A stretch of 64,000 nt of DNA from Anaerolineaceae bacterium UBA5211 (GCA_002412595.1 DHVJ01000052.1:3131-67130); one strand, 5' to 3'. Positions 7,936 to 17,389 are shown, counted from the stretch's first letter. The notes: a model not told the origin generated them from the letters alone. Program-made: numbers and translations.

Positions 7936-9534
7936 TCAAAGTGAAATTTGTTTTTGAGCGCGGATGAAAACATCCAGGGCTTGCTCTTTCATATCCAGGC
8001 GTTGGTAAATATTCCCCAATGTCAGCCAAAGATTGGCGTTCTCCGGGTTTGTTTTACTAGCCGTTTCCAACAAATCTTTGATTTGTGAGAGATGGGTATC
8101 ATCGCCGAGCAGTTCCTGAATTTTTTTAAGCGCAAATTGGATGTTTTCCCCTTGAAGCGCTTTTCTGGCTTGCTCCAGTTTTTCATCCGATGTTTCTTCA
8201 CGATTAATTCGGATTTGCTGTGTGTCCTGCAGGGAAGGTTTGGGAGTATCTTCTGCGGCAGCGGCGGGTTGGTCCTGGACCCATTGGGACGAAGCAGCGT
8301 TCTCGGTAATTTCATTTGGAATTTCTACCGGCACATCGTGGTCAATGATGCCGCTTTCTTCCTGGATATCCTGGATATCCGGCAGGTTGATATCTTCCTG
8401 TACCGACGGATCCATGGGTATGCTGATGAAATTGTCTTCGCTTTCTGCTTGATTCAGCTGGCTTTCCTCCAATACCCAATCGGGTACTAGCTCAGGAGAT
8501 TCCTGTGCGGCACTGCGCTTTTGCAGCCTTTCAATAAAAGCTTGACGACGGTTAGCGGAAGGATCTGGCTGGTCAACCTCACTGCTTTCCAGCGAAAGAG
8601 CAACCTCAGCAATAGTGCTGTCATCCTGCATAGCTTCATCCAGAATGCTGGTCCAATTTAATTCACCGGCTGGGGTTGCCTGCGGCTCTGACTCGCTGTT
8701 GGGGATAACACTCCAAGTATTGGTCAGGAATTCCTGCCAATCAAAAGCATCTGCTGCACTCGTCTGGGTCAACTCATTTTCAACCTGGACGGCAATATCC
8801 GGGATATCCGCGACATCCCGGGTGGTTGGCAGCATGTATTGGTAATAAGGATTGAGCTCAATCAGACGAGCACGATAGTGGTTTTCGGTCTCGTTCTGGT
8901 TGAGTTCAAAGAAGGCTTTATCTAAAATTTCATTTGCCAGCCAGCAATACGGCAGACGGCTGATGACATCCACACAGGTTTCCACTGCGTCGATATTCTT
9001 TCCGGATTTCCATAGCATATCTGCCAAGGCCAGTTTGTAATCAATACTGCCCGGCTTTTCGTGCAAGCCTAGCCGTATTTCTGCAATGGCTTGCTCAAAC
9101 AAATCCGAGCGGGTGTACATTTTGATCAGTGCGCCGCGCGTTAAGCGGATACGACTGGGTTCCACATGGTCGCGTTTGTTATACAACCGCTTCAGTTCAT
9201 CCTGAAGTGATTCATTTGCCGGCTGCAATTCAAAGGCGCACTGCATATATTGGATGGCCTGATCCATACGGTTATTTTGTTCGTTGATAAAGCTCAGGCC
9301 GACGTTTGCTACAAAATCATCCGGGAAAACCGACAGGATGATATTAAATACCTTTTCAGCGTTGGCGAAATCTTGCTTCTCCAGGAAGACTTTTCCAACT
9401 TTCCGATAAGTCTCAATCTCTTTTGGGAAAACCCGTACGATGTTCTCGCAATGAGATAAAGCATCATCAATATGGTGATTTTCAATCAGCCTTTCAATGT
9501 TTCGATGGTATTCTCTCAGTGCGATATTGCTCAT
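7936..9534 (-). CDS. Tetratricopeptide-repeat protein, unknown function
   Basis: 532 residues, no signal peptide or membrane segment, presumably cytoplasmic. Residues 1-130 and roughly 140-215 look like TPR helical pairs (AYRKVGKVFLEKQDFANAEKVF-like units). Residues about 240-430 are acidic, Gln/Pro/Ser-rich and low in hydrophobics, probably disordered. The C-terminal 60 residues contain another TPR pair (NLWLTLGNIYQRLDMKEQALD). It sits 21 bp after sigA and 10 bp before ndk. A scaffold role is inference. Confidence 0.8.
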   Translation of the reverse strand: MSNIALREYHRNIERLIENHHIDDALSHCENIVRVFPKEIETYRKVGKVFLEKQDFANAEKVFNIILSVFPDDFVANVGLSFINEQNNRMDQAIQYMQCAFELQPANESLQDELKRLYNKRDHVEPSRIRLTRGALIKMYTRSDLFEQAIAEIRLGLHEKPGSIDYKLALADMLWKSGKNIDAVETCVDVISRLPYCWLANEILDKAFFELNQNETENHYRARLIELNPYYQYMLPTTRDVADIPDIAVQVENELTQTSAADAFDWQEFLTNTWSVIPNSESEPQATPAGELNWTSILDEAMQDDSTIAEVALSLESSEVDQPDPSANRRQAFIERLQKRSAAQESPELVPDWVLEESQLNQAESEDNFISIPMDPSVQEDINLPDIQDIQEESGIIDHDVPVEIPNEITENAASSQWVQDQPAAAAEDTPKPSLQDTQQIRINREETSDEKLEQARKALQGENIQFALKKIQELLGDDTHLSQIKDLLETASKTNPENANLWLTLGNIYQRLDMKEQALDVFIRAQKQISL

Positions 9535-9555
9535 AGATAGATCCAGTCCCTCTGA

Positions 9556-10776
9556 TTAATCTCCCAAATAATCCCGTAATTTTCTGCGAATAGTTGGGTG
9601 GCGCAGCCGGCTGAGTGCCTGTGCTTCTATTTGACGCACGCGCTCACGAGTCACGCCCATTTTACGCCCCACTTCTTCCAGTGTGTATGCCTGACCGTCC
9701 AGCAGCCCGTAACGCAGCTGCAGGATCCGGACTTCGCGCGGCGGCAATGTATCCATCACTTCTTCCAGATGTTCGCGCAGTAAATTATAGGTAGCGGTGA
9801 CATCTGGCGCGGGAATTTCGTTATCTTCAATGAAATCGCCCAGAACGGAGTCATCCTCGTTGTCTGTTGGGGTTTCCAGCGATAATGGGCGCCGGGAAAC
9901 CTTGATCATGTTCTCGACCTTCTTCGGGATAACATCTAGTGCTTCAGCCAATTCTTCGATCGAGGGATCGCGCCCTAATTTTTGGGTTAATTGGTGCTGA
10001 GTACGCAGTAGTTTATTGATCTGGTCGCCCATGTGGACGGGTACGCGGATAGTGCGTCCCTGATCGGCAATTGCGCGGGTAACAGCCTGTCGAATCCACC
10101 AGGTGGCGTAGGTGCTGAATTTATGGCCGCGGCGGTAGTCAAACTTCTTAGTCGCGCGGATCAATCCGATATTGCCTTCCTGGATCAGATCCAAAAAAGG
10201 TACGCCGCGCCCCATATATTTTTTGGCAACGCTGATGACCAGACGGGAGTTAGCGGTGATCAAGTGTTCACGCGCTGCCCAACCATCTTCAATTAGCAAG
10301 CGTAATTCCTCTTTGCGTTTACTGGTTACCTTACCGCGGGCGAGTTCTTCGCGTGCCATACGGCCGCGTTCAATTCGCTGAGCCAGCTCGACTTCTTCTT
10401 CAGCGGTCAGCAGGGGAACCCGGCTGACTTCTTTTAGATATAAACCAATGGTGTCGTCGGTGTCTATGTGTTTTAAATCATCAACAGTCGTATCATGACT
10501 ATCGTCAACAATTTCCTTGATTTCATCTTTGCCCAACTCGTCTTCGGTTGGATTGGCTGCCAGATCATCATCGTCGATGTACTGGATACCGGCGGCCATT
10601 AACGCCGCAAATGCTTCTTCCAATTGCGATACATCTTGCTCAGCATCCGGAAAGAAATGCAGTATGTCATCAATTGTTACATAAGATTTTTGATGCCCGA
10701 GTTCAATTAGGCGGGAAATCGCTGAGAATTCAAGATTTTCATCATCTTCTAGCACTTCAAGCTTTTTTGTGTTCAT
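9556..10776 (-). CDS. sigA: Principal RNA polymerase sigma-70 factor
   Basis: 406 residues with full group-1 layout. There is an acidic N-terminal part (region 1.1-like), then region 1.2 (DTIGLYLKEVSRVPLL). Region 2 is the signature FSTYATWWIRQAVTRA followed by the -10-reading segment, region 3 is GRDPSIEELAEALDV, and region 4.2 is the helix-turn-helix (YTLEEVGRKMGVTRERVRQ). The ending RRKLRDYL is typical. It directs transcription of most genes here, which agrees with the TTGACA/TATAAT promoters found. First gene of the operon with the TPR protein and ndk. Confidence 0.97.
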   Translation of the reverse strand: MNTKKLEVLEDDENLEFSAISRLIELGHQKSYVTIDDILHFFPDAEQDVSQLEEAFAALMAAGIQYIDDDDLAANPTEDELGKDEIKEIVDDSHDTTVDDLKHIDTDDTIGLYLKEVSRVPLLTAEEEVELAQRIERGRMAREELARGKVTSKRKEELRLLIEDGWAAREHLITANSRLVISVAKKYMGRGVPFLDLIQEGNIGLIRATKKFDYRRGHKFSTYATWWIRQAVTRAIADQGRTIRVPVHMGDQINKLLRTQHQLTQKLGRDPSIEELAEALDVIPKKVENMIKVSRRPLSLETPTDNEDDSVLGDFIEDNEIPAPDVTATYNLLREHLEEVMDTLPPREVRILQLRYGLLDGQAYTLEEVGRKMGVTRERVRQIEAQALSRLRHPTIRRKLRDYLGD

Positions 10777-10817
10777 TATTAATAGTAAATTACCTCACAG
10801 ATAGGTTTATGCAGCTT

Positions 10818-10856
10818 AATAGTATCCGTGATTATTCCCTTTATCAGAATACTATT
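10818..10856 (-). promoter_or_regulatory. Inverted repeat overlapping a candidate sigA promoter
   Basis: AATAGTAT...ATACTATT arms, with further partial pairing inward, lie in the 223-bp gap before sigA. A candidate promoter on the minus strand, TTGATT (10869-10874), 17 bp, TATTCT (10846-10851), puts its -10 box inside one arm. The repeat could be an operator or a leader hairpin. The rest of the gap (10875-10999) is AT-rich and I see nothing else in it. Confidence 0.4.
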
Positions 10857-10999
10857 TTTCAAGGTAAAAATCAATGATATTAAATATCAGTAATATGTAA
10901 GATTTTTTGGAACAAGCCCTGCTGCACAATAATGTACTATACAGACTTAATTAATAAAAGTCAACTATTTGCTGATTATTAATCAAAAATTTACATAGA

Positions 11000-11686
11000 T
11001 CAGAAATAATCATGGTAAAACCGCTTGAAATAGGGTGGTTCAGGGGCGAAAAATTGCATGGATTTGTGATCAAGAGGATGTTGTACTTTCAAAGAATAGG
11101 CGTGCAGATACATATGACCAAACGAAAATGGATATTCGAAGCTGTGTTTGCGATCAATTTGGCCCGCTCGCCAATACAGGCGATCCCCAACCACTGGAAT
11201 TCCACAGGAAGCCAGATGGGCGCGGATTTGATGGGTTAAGCCGGTTTTCGGAAAGATATCCAGAAAACAGTATTGTTCGTTTTTATGCTGCAAAATGACA
11301 TGGGTTTGGGCGGGTTTGCCTCGTGCTTGATCTGCAATTGTGCGGTGATGGCGATCACCATCCACATGCAGCGGAATCTGGATGACTTTTTCATTCCAAA
11401 TTGGATAACCATGAGCAATAGCCCGGTAATTTTTCGAAATAATGTGCCGATTGAATTGGCCATTCAGGTTGCGGTGGGCATCTTCGTTTTTTGCGAACAG
11501 AATTACGCCGCTGGTCAGTTTATCTAAGCGATGGACAACCCAAATGCGGCCAAATTCCTGCGCCAGGGCATATTTGAGACAGGGCAGTGTGGGCGAATAA
11601 CCATCCGGAATACTTAACCAACCGGCAGGTTTGTTCAGCACAATGATGTCTTTATCTTCAAAAAGAACGAAATCTTTAATATTCAT
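11000..11686 (-). CDS. RluA-family RNA pseudouridine synthase
   Basis: 228 residues, on the short side for the family because no S4 domain precedes the catalytic domain. The catalytic motif VHRLDKLTSGVILFAK holds the essential Asp. TGLTHQIRAHLASCGIPVVGD is the conserved RluA C-terminal motif, and YLHAYSLKVQHPL follows. It converts uridines in rRNA or tRNA; the target site cannot be assigned. Divergently oriented from the monooxygenase-like gene at 11745. Confidence 0.9.
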   Translation of the reverse strand: MNIKDFVLFEDKDIIVLNKPAGWLSIPDGYSPTLPCLKYALAQEFGRIWVVHRLDKLTSGVILFAKNEDAHRNLNGQFNRHIISKNYRAIAHGYPIWNEKVIQIPLHVDGDRHHRTIADQARGKPAQTHVILQHKNEQYCFLDIFPKTGLTHQIRAHLASCGIPVVGDRLYWRAGQIDRKHSFEYPFSFGHMYLHAYSLKVQHPLDHKSMQFFAPEPPYFKRFYHDYF

Positions 11687-11744
11687 AGGGTTTCGTGATT
11701 TAATTTGATATTATAGTTTAATAAAATTAAGCCAGGAGGAAGTT

Positions 11745-12053
11745 ATGTATATCGTCCAGGTCCATATTACGGTGGATGAAGATGCCGTTCAGGCTTTTCG
11801 AATTGCCACTATTGAGAACGCGAAGAACAGTGTGCAAGAACCAGGTGTAGCCAGGTTTGATGTTATCCAACAAAAAGATGATCCCACTCGCTTTGTCTTG
11901 ATTGAAGTATATAAAGATGAAGAAGCAGCTGTGGAACATAAGAAAACCGAGCATTATCACAAATGGCGCGATTTTGTTGAGGATATGATGGCCGACGCGC
12001 GTTACAGTATTAAATATCACAACATTTACCCCTCGGATGATGGGGATTGGTAG
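11745..12053 (+). CDS. Antibiotic biosynthesis monooxygenase (ABM) domain protein, LsrG-like
   Basis: 102-residue single-domain ferredoxin-like fold protein. The opening MYIVQVHITVDEDAVQAFRI, RFDVIQQKDDPTRFVLIEVY and the H-Y-H-K-W segment fit the LsrG/YgiN branch, whose members act as isomerases or quinol monooxygenases on small dicarbonyl or quinone substrates. A strong Shine-Dalgarno (AGGAGG) precedes the ATG. It lies 33 bp before the alcohol dehydrogenase gene and is probably co-transcribed, so a role in carbonyl metabolism is a reasonable inference. Confidence 0.85.
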   Translation: MYIVQVHITVDEDAVQAFRIATIENAKNSVQEPGVARFDVIQQKDDPTRFVLIEVYKDEEAAVEHKKTEHYHKWRDFVEDMMADARYSIKYHNIYPSDDGDW

Positions 12054-12086
12054 AAGTGCTTTATAACACTAAACAGGAGCACATAG

Positions 12087-13241
12087 ATGCAAATTGACTT
12101 TGCCACAGCCGGCCGGATCATTTTCGGAGCGGGATGTATTAAGGATTTAGCGCAAATTGCCAATGGATTGGGCAAAAAAGCTTTCCTGGTTCATTCCAAA
12201 TCACAGCCAGCTGCACAGAAATTACCCAATCTATTGAAATCAGCCGGAATTGATTGTGTGGATCAGGCCGTCCAGGGGGAACCGAATACAGCCAGTATTC
12301 AGGCGGCAGTGGAAAAAGCACGTAATGAGAAGTGCGATTTTGTTATCGGTATGGGCGGCGGTTCGGTCATCGACACAGGTAAAGCTGTTGCGGCCATGCT
12401 GGCCAATAGTGGTGATTTGATGGATTATTTGGAAGTTGTCGGACTGGGTCATAAACTTGAAAATCCCTCAAAACCATATATCGCCATCCCAACCACTGCC
12501 GGTACAGGCAGCGAGGTAACCCGCAACGCGGTCATTGCCGTTCCCGAAAAGCGCGTCAAGGTCAGTATGCGCAGCCCGTATATGCTGCCGCACGTGGCTT
12601 TGATAGACCCCGAGCTGACCTACACAGTGCCGCCGGCTGTCACGGCCGCTACCGGTATGGACGCATTTATCCAGGTGATTGAACCTTACGTTTCCAATGC
12701 CGCCAACCTTATGGTGGACATGTTCTGCCGCGATGCTATTCCGCTGGCTGCGCAAAGTCTGCCTGCGGCTTTCGCGGATGGCGCCAATCAGGAAGCCCGT
12801 AATGCCATGGCTTGGGTCAGCCTGATGGGCGGGCTATCGCTGGCCAATGCCAAACTGGGCGCAGCCCATGGTTTTGCCGGCCCTATCGGCGGCATGTTCC
12901 CGGCATCGCACGGTGCGATTTGCGCGGCGGTTATCGCGGGCGTGATGCAGGTCAATATTCAAGCACTGCGGATGCGCGATGCAGAATCTCGTTATTTGCA
13001 GCGCTATGCTGAAATCGCCCGTTGGGTTACCGGAAATCCGCACGCAGAGCCGGAAGATGGCGCGGAATGGATGCGTTCTCTCTGCCGTCAACTGCAAATT
13101 CCCAGCTTGAGCGATTTTAGCATCCAACCTTCTGACTTTGGATCGATTGTAGAGAAATCGCAGCAGTCCAGCAGTATGAAAGGTAATCCGATTAGCCTGG
13201 AACGAGCTGAATTACTAGAAATATTGACAATATCCTTATAA
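12087..13241 (+). CDS. Iron-containing alcohol dehydrogenase family protein
   Basis: 384 residues, group III (iron-type) NAD(P)-dependent dehydrogenase. The nucleotide motif GGGSVIDTGKA is at 90-100 and the conserved TTAGTGSEVT at 136-145. Of the four usual metal ligands, Asp192, His261 and His275 are in place. The second, normally His in DALTHAIE, is Gln196 (DAFIQVIE). Glycerol-dehydrogenase relatives bind zinc with three ligands, so activity is still likely, but metal and substrate are uncertain. A bidirectional terminator follows after 15 bp. Confidence 0.92.
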   Translation: MQIDFATAGRIIFGAGCIKDLAQIANGLGKKAFLVHSKSQPAAQKLPNLLKSAGIDCVDQAVQGEPNTASIQAAVEKARNEKCDFVIGMGGGSVIDTGKAVAAMLANSGDLMDYLEVVGLGHKLENPSKPYIAIPTTAGTGSEVTRNAVIAVPEKRVKVSMRSPYMLPHVALIDPELTYTVPPAVTAATGMDAFIQVIEPYVSNAANLMVDMFCRDAIPLAAQSLPAAFADGANQEARNAMAWVSLMGGLSLANAKLGAAHGFAGPIGGMFPASHGAICAAVIAGVMQVNIQALRMRDAESRYLQRYAEIARWVTGNPHAEPEDGAEWMRSLCRQLQIPSLSDFSIQPSDFGSIVEKSQQSSSMKGNPISLERAELLEILTISL

Positions 13242-13256
13242 GTTTTACTTAAAAAC

Positions 13257-13285
13257 AAAAAGAGCGGAAATTTTCCGCTCTTTTT
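13257..13285. terminator. Bidirectional terminator between alcohol dehydrogenase and DegV genes
   Basis: A perfect inverted repeat with 14-bp arms (core AGAGCGGAAA/TTTCCGCTCT), with A-run and T-run flanks so that it can stop both convergent transcripts. The whole 29-bp sequence is identical to that at 50885-50913. Confidence 0.9.
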
Positions 13286-13314
13286 CGTTGGAACGATTCC
13301 ATTTACTTTTAAAG

Positions 13315-14157
13315 TTATTCTGCCACAAAGAAGCTAACACCCAGCACCCCCGGGCCGGCGTGAACCATGATGGCCGGGGGTAGATAGGTAATAGGAATAC
13401 TTTTTACTCCCAGTTTATTCTTTAATAATTCGGCTAATTCTTGCGCCTGTCCAGGCACGCCGCCGTGTTCAATCATCGGATAGCCCTCTTCTCCTTGAGG
13501 GCATTCTGCCAGGATCAATTCTACAAATTTGGCCATGGCTTTCTTGTGGGTGCGCTCAGTGGTCACCGCTTCAATTTGACCATCATTGATGCCCAGGATG
13601 GGTTTCATTTGAAGCATGCTGCCAAAAATTGCTTCTGCAGCACCAATGCGCCCGCCTTTGTGTAAATATTCCAGTGTGTCCACCAGGAAAAAAGTGCGGC
13701 TGCGTTTTGAAATTTCCAGGATATTTTGTTCAATTTCATCAGCAGATAACCCTCCCTGCTGCCATTCAACTGCTTTTTTTACAATTGAACCTAATGCTGA
13801 GCCTAAGGTGTTGGTATCAATAATGCGAATATCCGCGTCTGGATAATCAACAACGGCTGTCTCAGCAGAGCGGACTGTGCCGCTCATTTTCTTAGAGGGG
13901 CAGATAAGCAGGATCGGTTCGCCTGTTTGCGTTAATTTATCCAAAAAAGGATTATAGAGACTGGGATAGGGGGCAGAAGTCTTGGGTAAGATGTCGGACT
14001 TTTTAAGGCGCTCAATAAAAGTATCGGAATCCATTTCAGTATCATCCCGGTAGCTTTCATCCCCAAAAATGATGATCTGCGGCAGATACGAAAGGCCCAG
14101 ATTGGCTGCTTCTTCAATGGAAAGACAGGAGAGTGTATCGGCTATTAAATGAGTCAT
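13315..14157 (-). CDS. DegV-family fatty-acid-binding protein
   Basis: 280 residues, full length for the family. DegV/FakB proteins bind a fatty acid and present it to a kinase (FakA) for incorporation into phospholipid. The pattern LIADTLSCLSIEEA, then KTSAPYPSLY, the central LSADEIEQNI and the terminal VHAGPGVLGVSFF are characteristic. No fakA-like kinase gene is in the window. It overlaps the upstream peptidase gene by 4 bp. Confidence 0.9.
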   Translation of the reverse strand: MTHLIADTLSCLSIEEAANLGLSYLPQIIIFGDESYRDDTEMDSDTFIERLKKSDILPKTSAPYPSLYNPFLDKLTQTGEPILLICPSKKMSGTVRSAETAVVDYPDADIRIIDTNTLGSALGSIVKKAVEWQQGGLSADEIEQNILEISKRSRTFFLVDTLEYLHKGGRIGAAEAIFGSMLQMKPILGINDGQIEAVTTERTHKKAMAKFVELILAECPQGEEGYPMIEHGGVPGQAQELAELLKNKLGVKSIPITYLPPAIMVHAGPGVLGVSFFVAE

Positions 14158-15179
14158 GAATTAATTCCTTCCTTTTCGGAAATATTGAGCGATTGAACCG
14201 CAGGCAAACCACCGGCGGATTCGGCTTTTCGGACCGCGTTCAGCATCGCTTCCGCAAATACAATGGGGGCGAAAGCGCACAACAAATTTAAATCCACTTG
14301 CTTTTTCCCGGTTGCCAAACTGAAAATCGTATCGCCATCCAGCATGGTAAAAGCCGGCCGCGTGGAAATAGCGATACCATTGGAGGCCGCTTCGGCAAAT
14401 TTATTAGCACCTTCTTTATCCAGCGCAGCGTTCGTAGCGATTACTCCAATGATCGTGTTTTGTTTTCCCGCAAAGGTCAGGGCTGCCTGGCCCAATTTGG
14501 ACTGCATGACGGAAAGCGTGTTGGCAAAGAGGCGGTCCTTCCCAATCTTGATTGGCCCTTTCACAATGCTGCGGGCGCCTGCTACAATCTCATTAGTTTT
14601 ATAGTCGATGATGTCGCCCATGGCGTTGACGGCCACAATTGATCCAACAATTACTCCTGAAGTGAACTCCATAGAACTGGTACCCAGTCCGGATTTCATT
14701 GCCTGGCCCATACCCAAAATTTTTCCTACTGTTGCGCCTGTTCCGGCGCCGTGATTGCCTTCCGCAGGTTTTTCAGCGTTGGCCTTCAGGCAGGCTGTAT
14801 AACCCATTTGTTTGTCTGGGCGTGTATGCGCGTCTCCCAAGCCCAGGTCGAACAGAATGGCCGAAGGCACAATGGGAACCAGGGCCGGGCCGGTGTTCAC
14901 ACCAATTTTTTGCTCTTCCAGGTACTGCATGGCTCCGCTGGCTGCGTCCAACCCGTACGCCGATCCGCCGGCCAGCATAATGGCATGTACTTTTTGAACC
15001 ATATGCATGGGCCGCAGCAGGTCTGTTTCACGTGTACCAGGCGCGCCGCCGCGCTGATTGACACCACCGACTGCGCCGTCTTTGCATATGATGACGGTGC
15101 ATCCGGTCAAAGCAGTATCGTTTTCTGCCTGACCTACTAAAATTCCGGGAATATCCGTTATAGAATTGGTTATATTCAT
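14154..15179 (-). CDS. P1-family (DmpA-like) aminopeptidase
   Basis: 341 residues, Ntn-hydrolase-like family S58/P1. The opening ITDIPGILVGQAEN is the family signature, followed by GGAPGTRETDLL, LAGGSAYGLDAASG and NHGAGTGATVGK. The conserved GDTIFSLATG near residue 280 contains the Thr likely to become the N-terminal nucleophile on self-cleavage. Relatives cleave L-aminoacyl or D-ester bonds of small peptides. Coupled by a 4-bp overlap to the DegV gene; a functional link is not apparent. Confidence 0.88.
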   Translation of the reverse strand: MNITNSITDIPGILVGQAENDTALTGCTVIICKDGAVGGVNQRGGAPGTRETDLLRPMHMVQKVHAIMLAGGSAYGLDAASGAMQYLEEQKIGVNTGPALVPIVPSAILFDLGLGDAHTRPDKQMGYTACLKANAEKPAEGNHGAGTGATVGKILGMGQAMKSGLGTSSMEFTSGVIVGSIVAVNAMGDIIDYKTNEIVAGARSIVKGPIKIGKDRLFANTLSVMQSKLGQAALTFAGKQNTIIGVIATNAALDKEGANKFAEAASNGIAISTRPAFTMLDGDTIFSLATGKKQVDLNLLCAFAPIVFAEAMLNAVRKAESAGGLPAVQSLNISEKEGINS

Positions 15180-15270
15180 AGTCTTATATAATGTGAATGA
15201 AAATTTATCTCCATACTTATTATAAATGAGCCGAAAATATTAATTAATATTAATCAAAAAGGTGAACTAC

Positions 15271-16761
15271 ATGAAGCAAGGCGATATAAGCAAACCGGTG
15301 GCATTGGTGATTTTTGGGGTGACAGGGGATCTGACACGCCGGAAATTGATCCCAGCTTTATACCAATTGTGTAATGAGGATCAGCTTCCTGCTCCGCTGC
15401 ATGTGATTGGCTTTGCCCGCCGGCCTTGGAGCGATGAAAAATTGCGTGAAGAGCTGACAGCCGGTATTATGCAATTTGCCCGTGCCAAACCGGTTGACAC
15501 GCATTCGGTTGAGGAGTTGTTGGAAAATGCCAAATACATTCAATCGGATTTTCAGGAATCTGAGGGCTATAGCCGATTATTGAATTACCTGGAAGAAAAA
15601 GGTTATCAAAAAGTTATCTTCTATTTAGCAACTCCGCCGGACGCATACGTCGAGATCATCCAGAACTTGTCCGTTTGCCAGCGTTATGCAAAACAAAAGG
15701 AATGGGTGCGCATAGTTGTAGAAAAACCCTATGGGCGTGACCTGGAAACCGCCCAAAATCTGGAAAATTATCTGCACCAGTGCTTTTCAGAAGAACAGAT
15801 CTATCGCATTGACCATTATTTGGGCAAAGAAACAGTGCAAAACATCCTGGTTTTCCGCTTCGCTAACGGTATCTTTGAACCGCTGTGGAATAATCATTAC
15901 ATCGATCATGTGCAGATTACCGTGGCAGAAACGGTGGGGGTGGGCACGCGGGCAGGCTATTTCGATAAATCCGGCATCATTCGCGACATGTTTGCCAACC
16001 ACCTGCTGCAGTTGGTTACGTTGACTGCCATGGAAGCGCCTTATGCGTTCAATGAATCTTCTGTCCGGGATGAAAAGATGAAAGTCTTGCGTTCGCTGCG
16101 CCCCATGCGCGATGAACAGGCGCTGGTTAATACCGTACGCGGCCAATATAGCGCCGGAGAGGTAAATGGACGTCAGCTGCAGGCCTATTTGAAAGAAGAC
16201 CGCGTCGCCCCGGATTCTATTACTGAGACTTATTTGGCTGCCAAGTTATACATTGATAATTGGCGCTGGGCAGGTGTGCCTTTCTTTATCCGCAGCGGAA
16301 AAGCACTGCCGGTGCGTGAAACGGAAATTGCGATTCAGTTCAAACAGGTCCCGCTTTCGCTTTTCAACTGGAAAAATATGGCCGGCGAAGCGCCCAATGT
16401 ACTGGTCATGCGCCTCCAACCGGATGAGGGTATTAATCTATCATTGGGTGCTAAAATCCCGGGGCCAACCAACCAGATTGCCCCGGTCAAGATGGAATTT
16501 TGTTACCAGGAAGCGTTTGGATCGGAACCACCTGAAGCTTATGAAAGACTGCTGCTGGATTGCATCCAGGGTGATCAAACGTTGTTTACCCGTACAGATG
16601 AAGTAATTGAACAGTGGCGTTTTGTAACGGATATTTTACGAGCGTGGGAAGCCCATCCGGTGAAAAGTTTGCCCCAATACCCTGCAGGTACCTGGGGGCC
16701 GGTTCAGGCGGATGATTTCATTGCGGAAGACAACCGGCACTGGCGCACGCCCGGAATGTAA
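15271..16761 (+). CDS. zwf: Glucose-6-phosphate 1-dehydrogenase
   Basis: 496 residues; first enzyme of the oxidative pentose phosphate pathway, making NADPH. The Rossmann motif is VIFGVTGDLTRRKL and the catalytic motif YRIDHYLGKE contains the essential His. VEKPYGRDLETA and the late RSGKALPVRETEI are also conserved. I chose ATG 15271 over the in-frame GTG at 15262, because AAAAAGGTGA lies at ribosome-binding distance from the ATG and overlaps the GTG. No gnd or pgl gene is adjacent. Confidence 0.96.
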   Translation: MKQGDISKPVALVIFGVTGDLTRRKLIPALYQLCNEDQLPAPLHVIGFARRPWSDEKLREELTAGIMQFARAKPVDTHSVEELLENAKYIQSDFQESEGYSRLLNYLEEKGYQKVIFYLATPPDAYVEIIQNLSVCQRYAKQKEWVRIVVEKPYGRDLETAQNLENYLHQCFSEEQIYRIDHYLGKETVQNILVFRFANGIFEPLWNNHYIDHVQITVAETVGVGTRAGYFDKSGIIRDMFANHLLQLVTLTAMEAPYAFNESSVRDEKMKVLRSLRPMRDEQALVNTVRGQYSAGEVNGRQLQAYLKEDRVAPDSITETYLAAKLYIDNWRWAGVPFFIRSGKALPVRETEIAIQFKQVPLSLFNWKNMAGEAPNVLVMRLQPDEGINLSLGAKIPGPTNQIAPVKMEFCYQEAFGSEPPEAYERLLLDCIQGDQTLFTRTDEVIEQWRFVTDILRAWEAHPVKSLPQYPAGTWGPVQADDFIAEDNRHWRTPGM

Positions 16762-16765
16762 AATA

Positions 16766-17350
16766 TTAAAGAGGGCGACCGCAATTCGGGCAAGTATTTT
16801 CGGATTGCAGCACCACGTAACCGCAGTTTTTACAGGTTGCCGGCTGTGCGTTTCCCAGTGGGGCACCGCATGCCAGACAGCTGGGTGCGCCGGCAGGATT
16901 GGCTGCTTGGCAATATTCGCACATCACCCGATGCAGGCGTTCGGAAAGTTCATATCCACTGCCCAGCACACGCGCATTGGCGCTCAAGACTTTCCAGGTT
17001 TCATCGGTTAATTGGATGGATTCAATATCCTGGGCGATATCATCAATGCGGCTCAACAGGTTGAAGGGATTCTGGATCGCGGCTAAAGCAGAATATCCAA
17101 GACTGGCAGCCACACCCACCCAGGCTTGCTGGCTGGTTTGCACGGCTATACCGTCTTCTACTTCTTGAAAGGTTATGGTCAAGGCTGTCTGACCGCCGGA
17201 AGGACTATCCTGGCGAGTTTTAATCTGGACTACTGTATTTTCCCCGGAACCGATTTTATGAACAATAAAGTTTCCGCGGTTGAAATGCACAAGCAAGCAG
17301 GCTGCCAAGTCGTCTGTTGAAAAATCGCCATGAAAAATTCGTTGTTCCAT
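16766..17350 (-). CDS. Zinc-ribbon protein of unknown function
   Basis: 194 residues. Residues 1-135 form a mixed alpha/beta region with no motif I recognise; it includes a hydrophobic stretch (QAWVGVAASLGYSAL), perhaps amphipathic. The C-terminal 55 residues hold four CxxC pairs (CEYCQ, CLACG, CKNCG, CPNCG), making two zinc ribbons. It is convergent with zwf (4-bp gap) and divergent from the SH3 protein. Probably cytoplasmic; function unknown. Confidence 0.8.
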   Translation of the reverse strand: MEQRIFHGDFSTDDLAACLLVHFNRGNFIVHKIGSGENTVVQIKTRQDSPSGGQTALTITFQEVEDGIAVQTSQQAWVGVAASLGYSALAAIQNPFNLLSRIDDIAQDIESIQLTDETWKVLSANARVLGSGYELSERLHRVMCEYCQAANPAGAPSCLACGAPLGNAQPATCKNCGYVVLQSENTCPNCGRPL

Positions 17351-17389
17351 ACCTATGGATTATAATCTTTTACCAGTCAAAGGTCGCTT

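Noticed and set aside
11727..12020. 97-codon minus-strand frame opposite the ABM gene
   Set aside because: The plus-strand ABM gene has a strong ribosome site and clear family motifs.
15262..15270. GTG at 15262 as zwf start
   Set aside because: It falls in the ribosome-binding sequence for the ATG at 15271.
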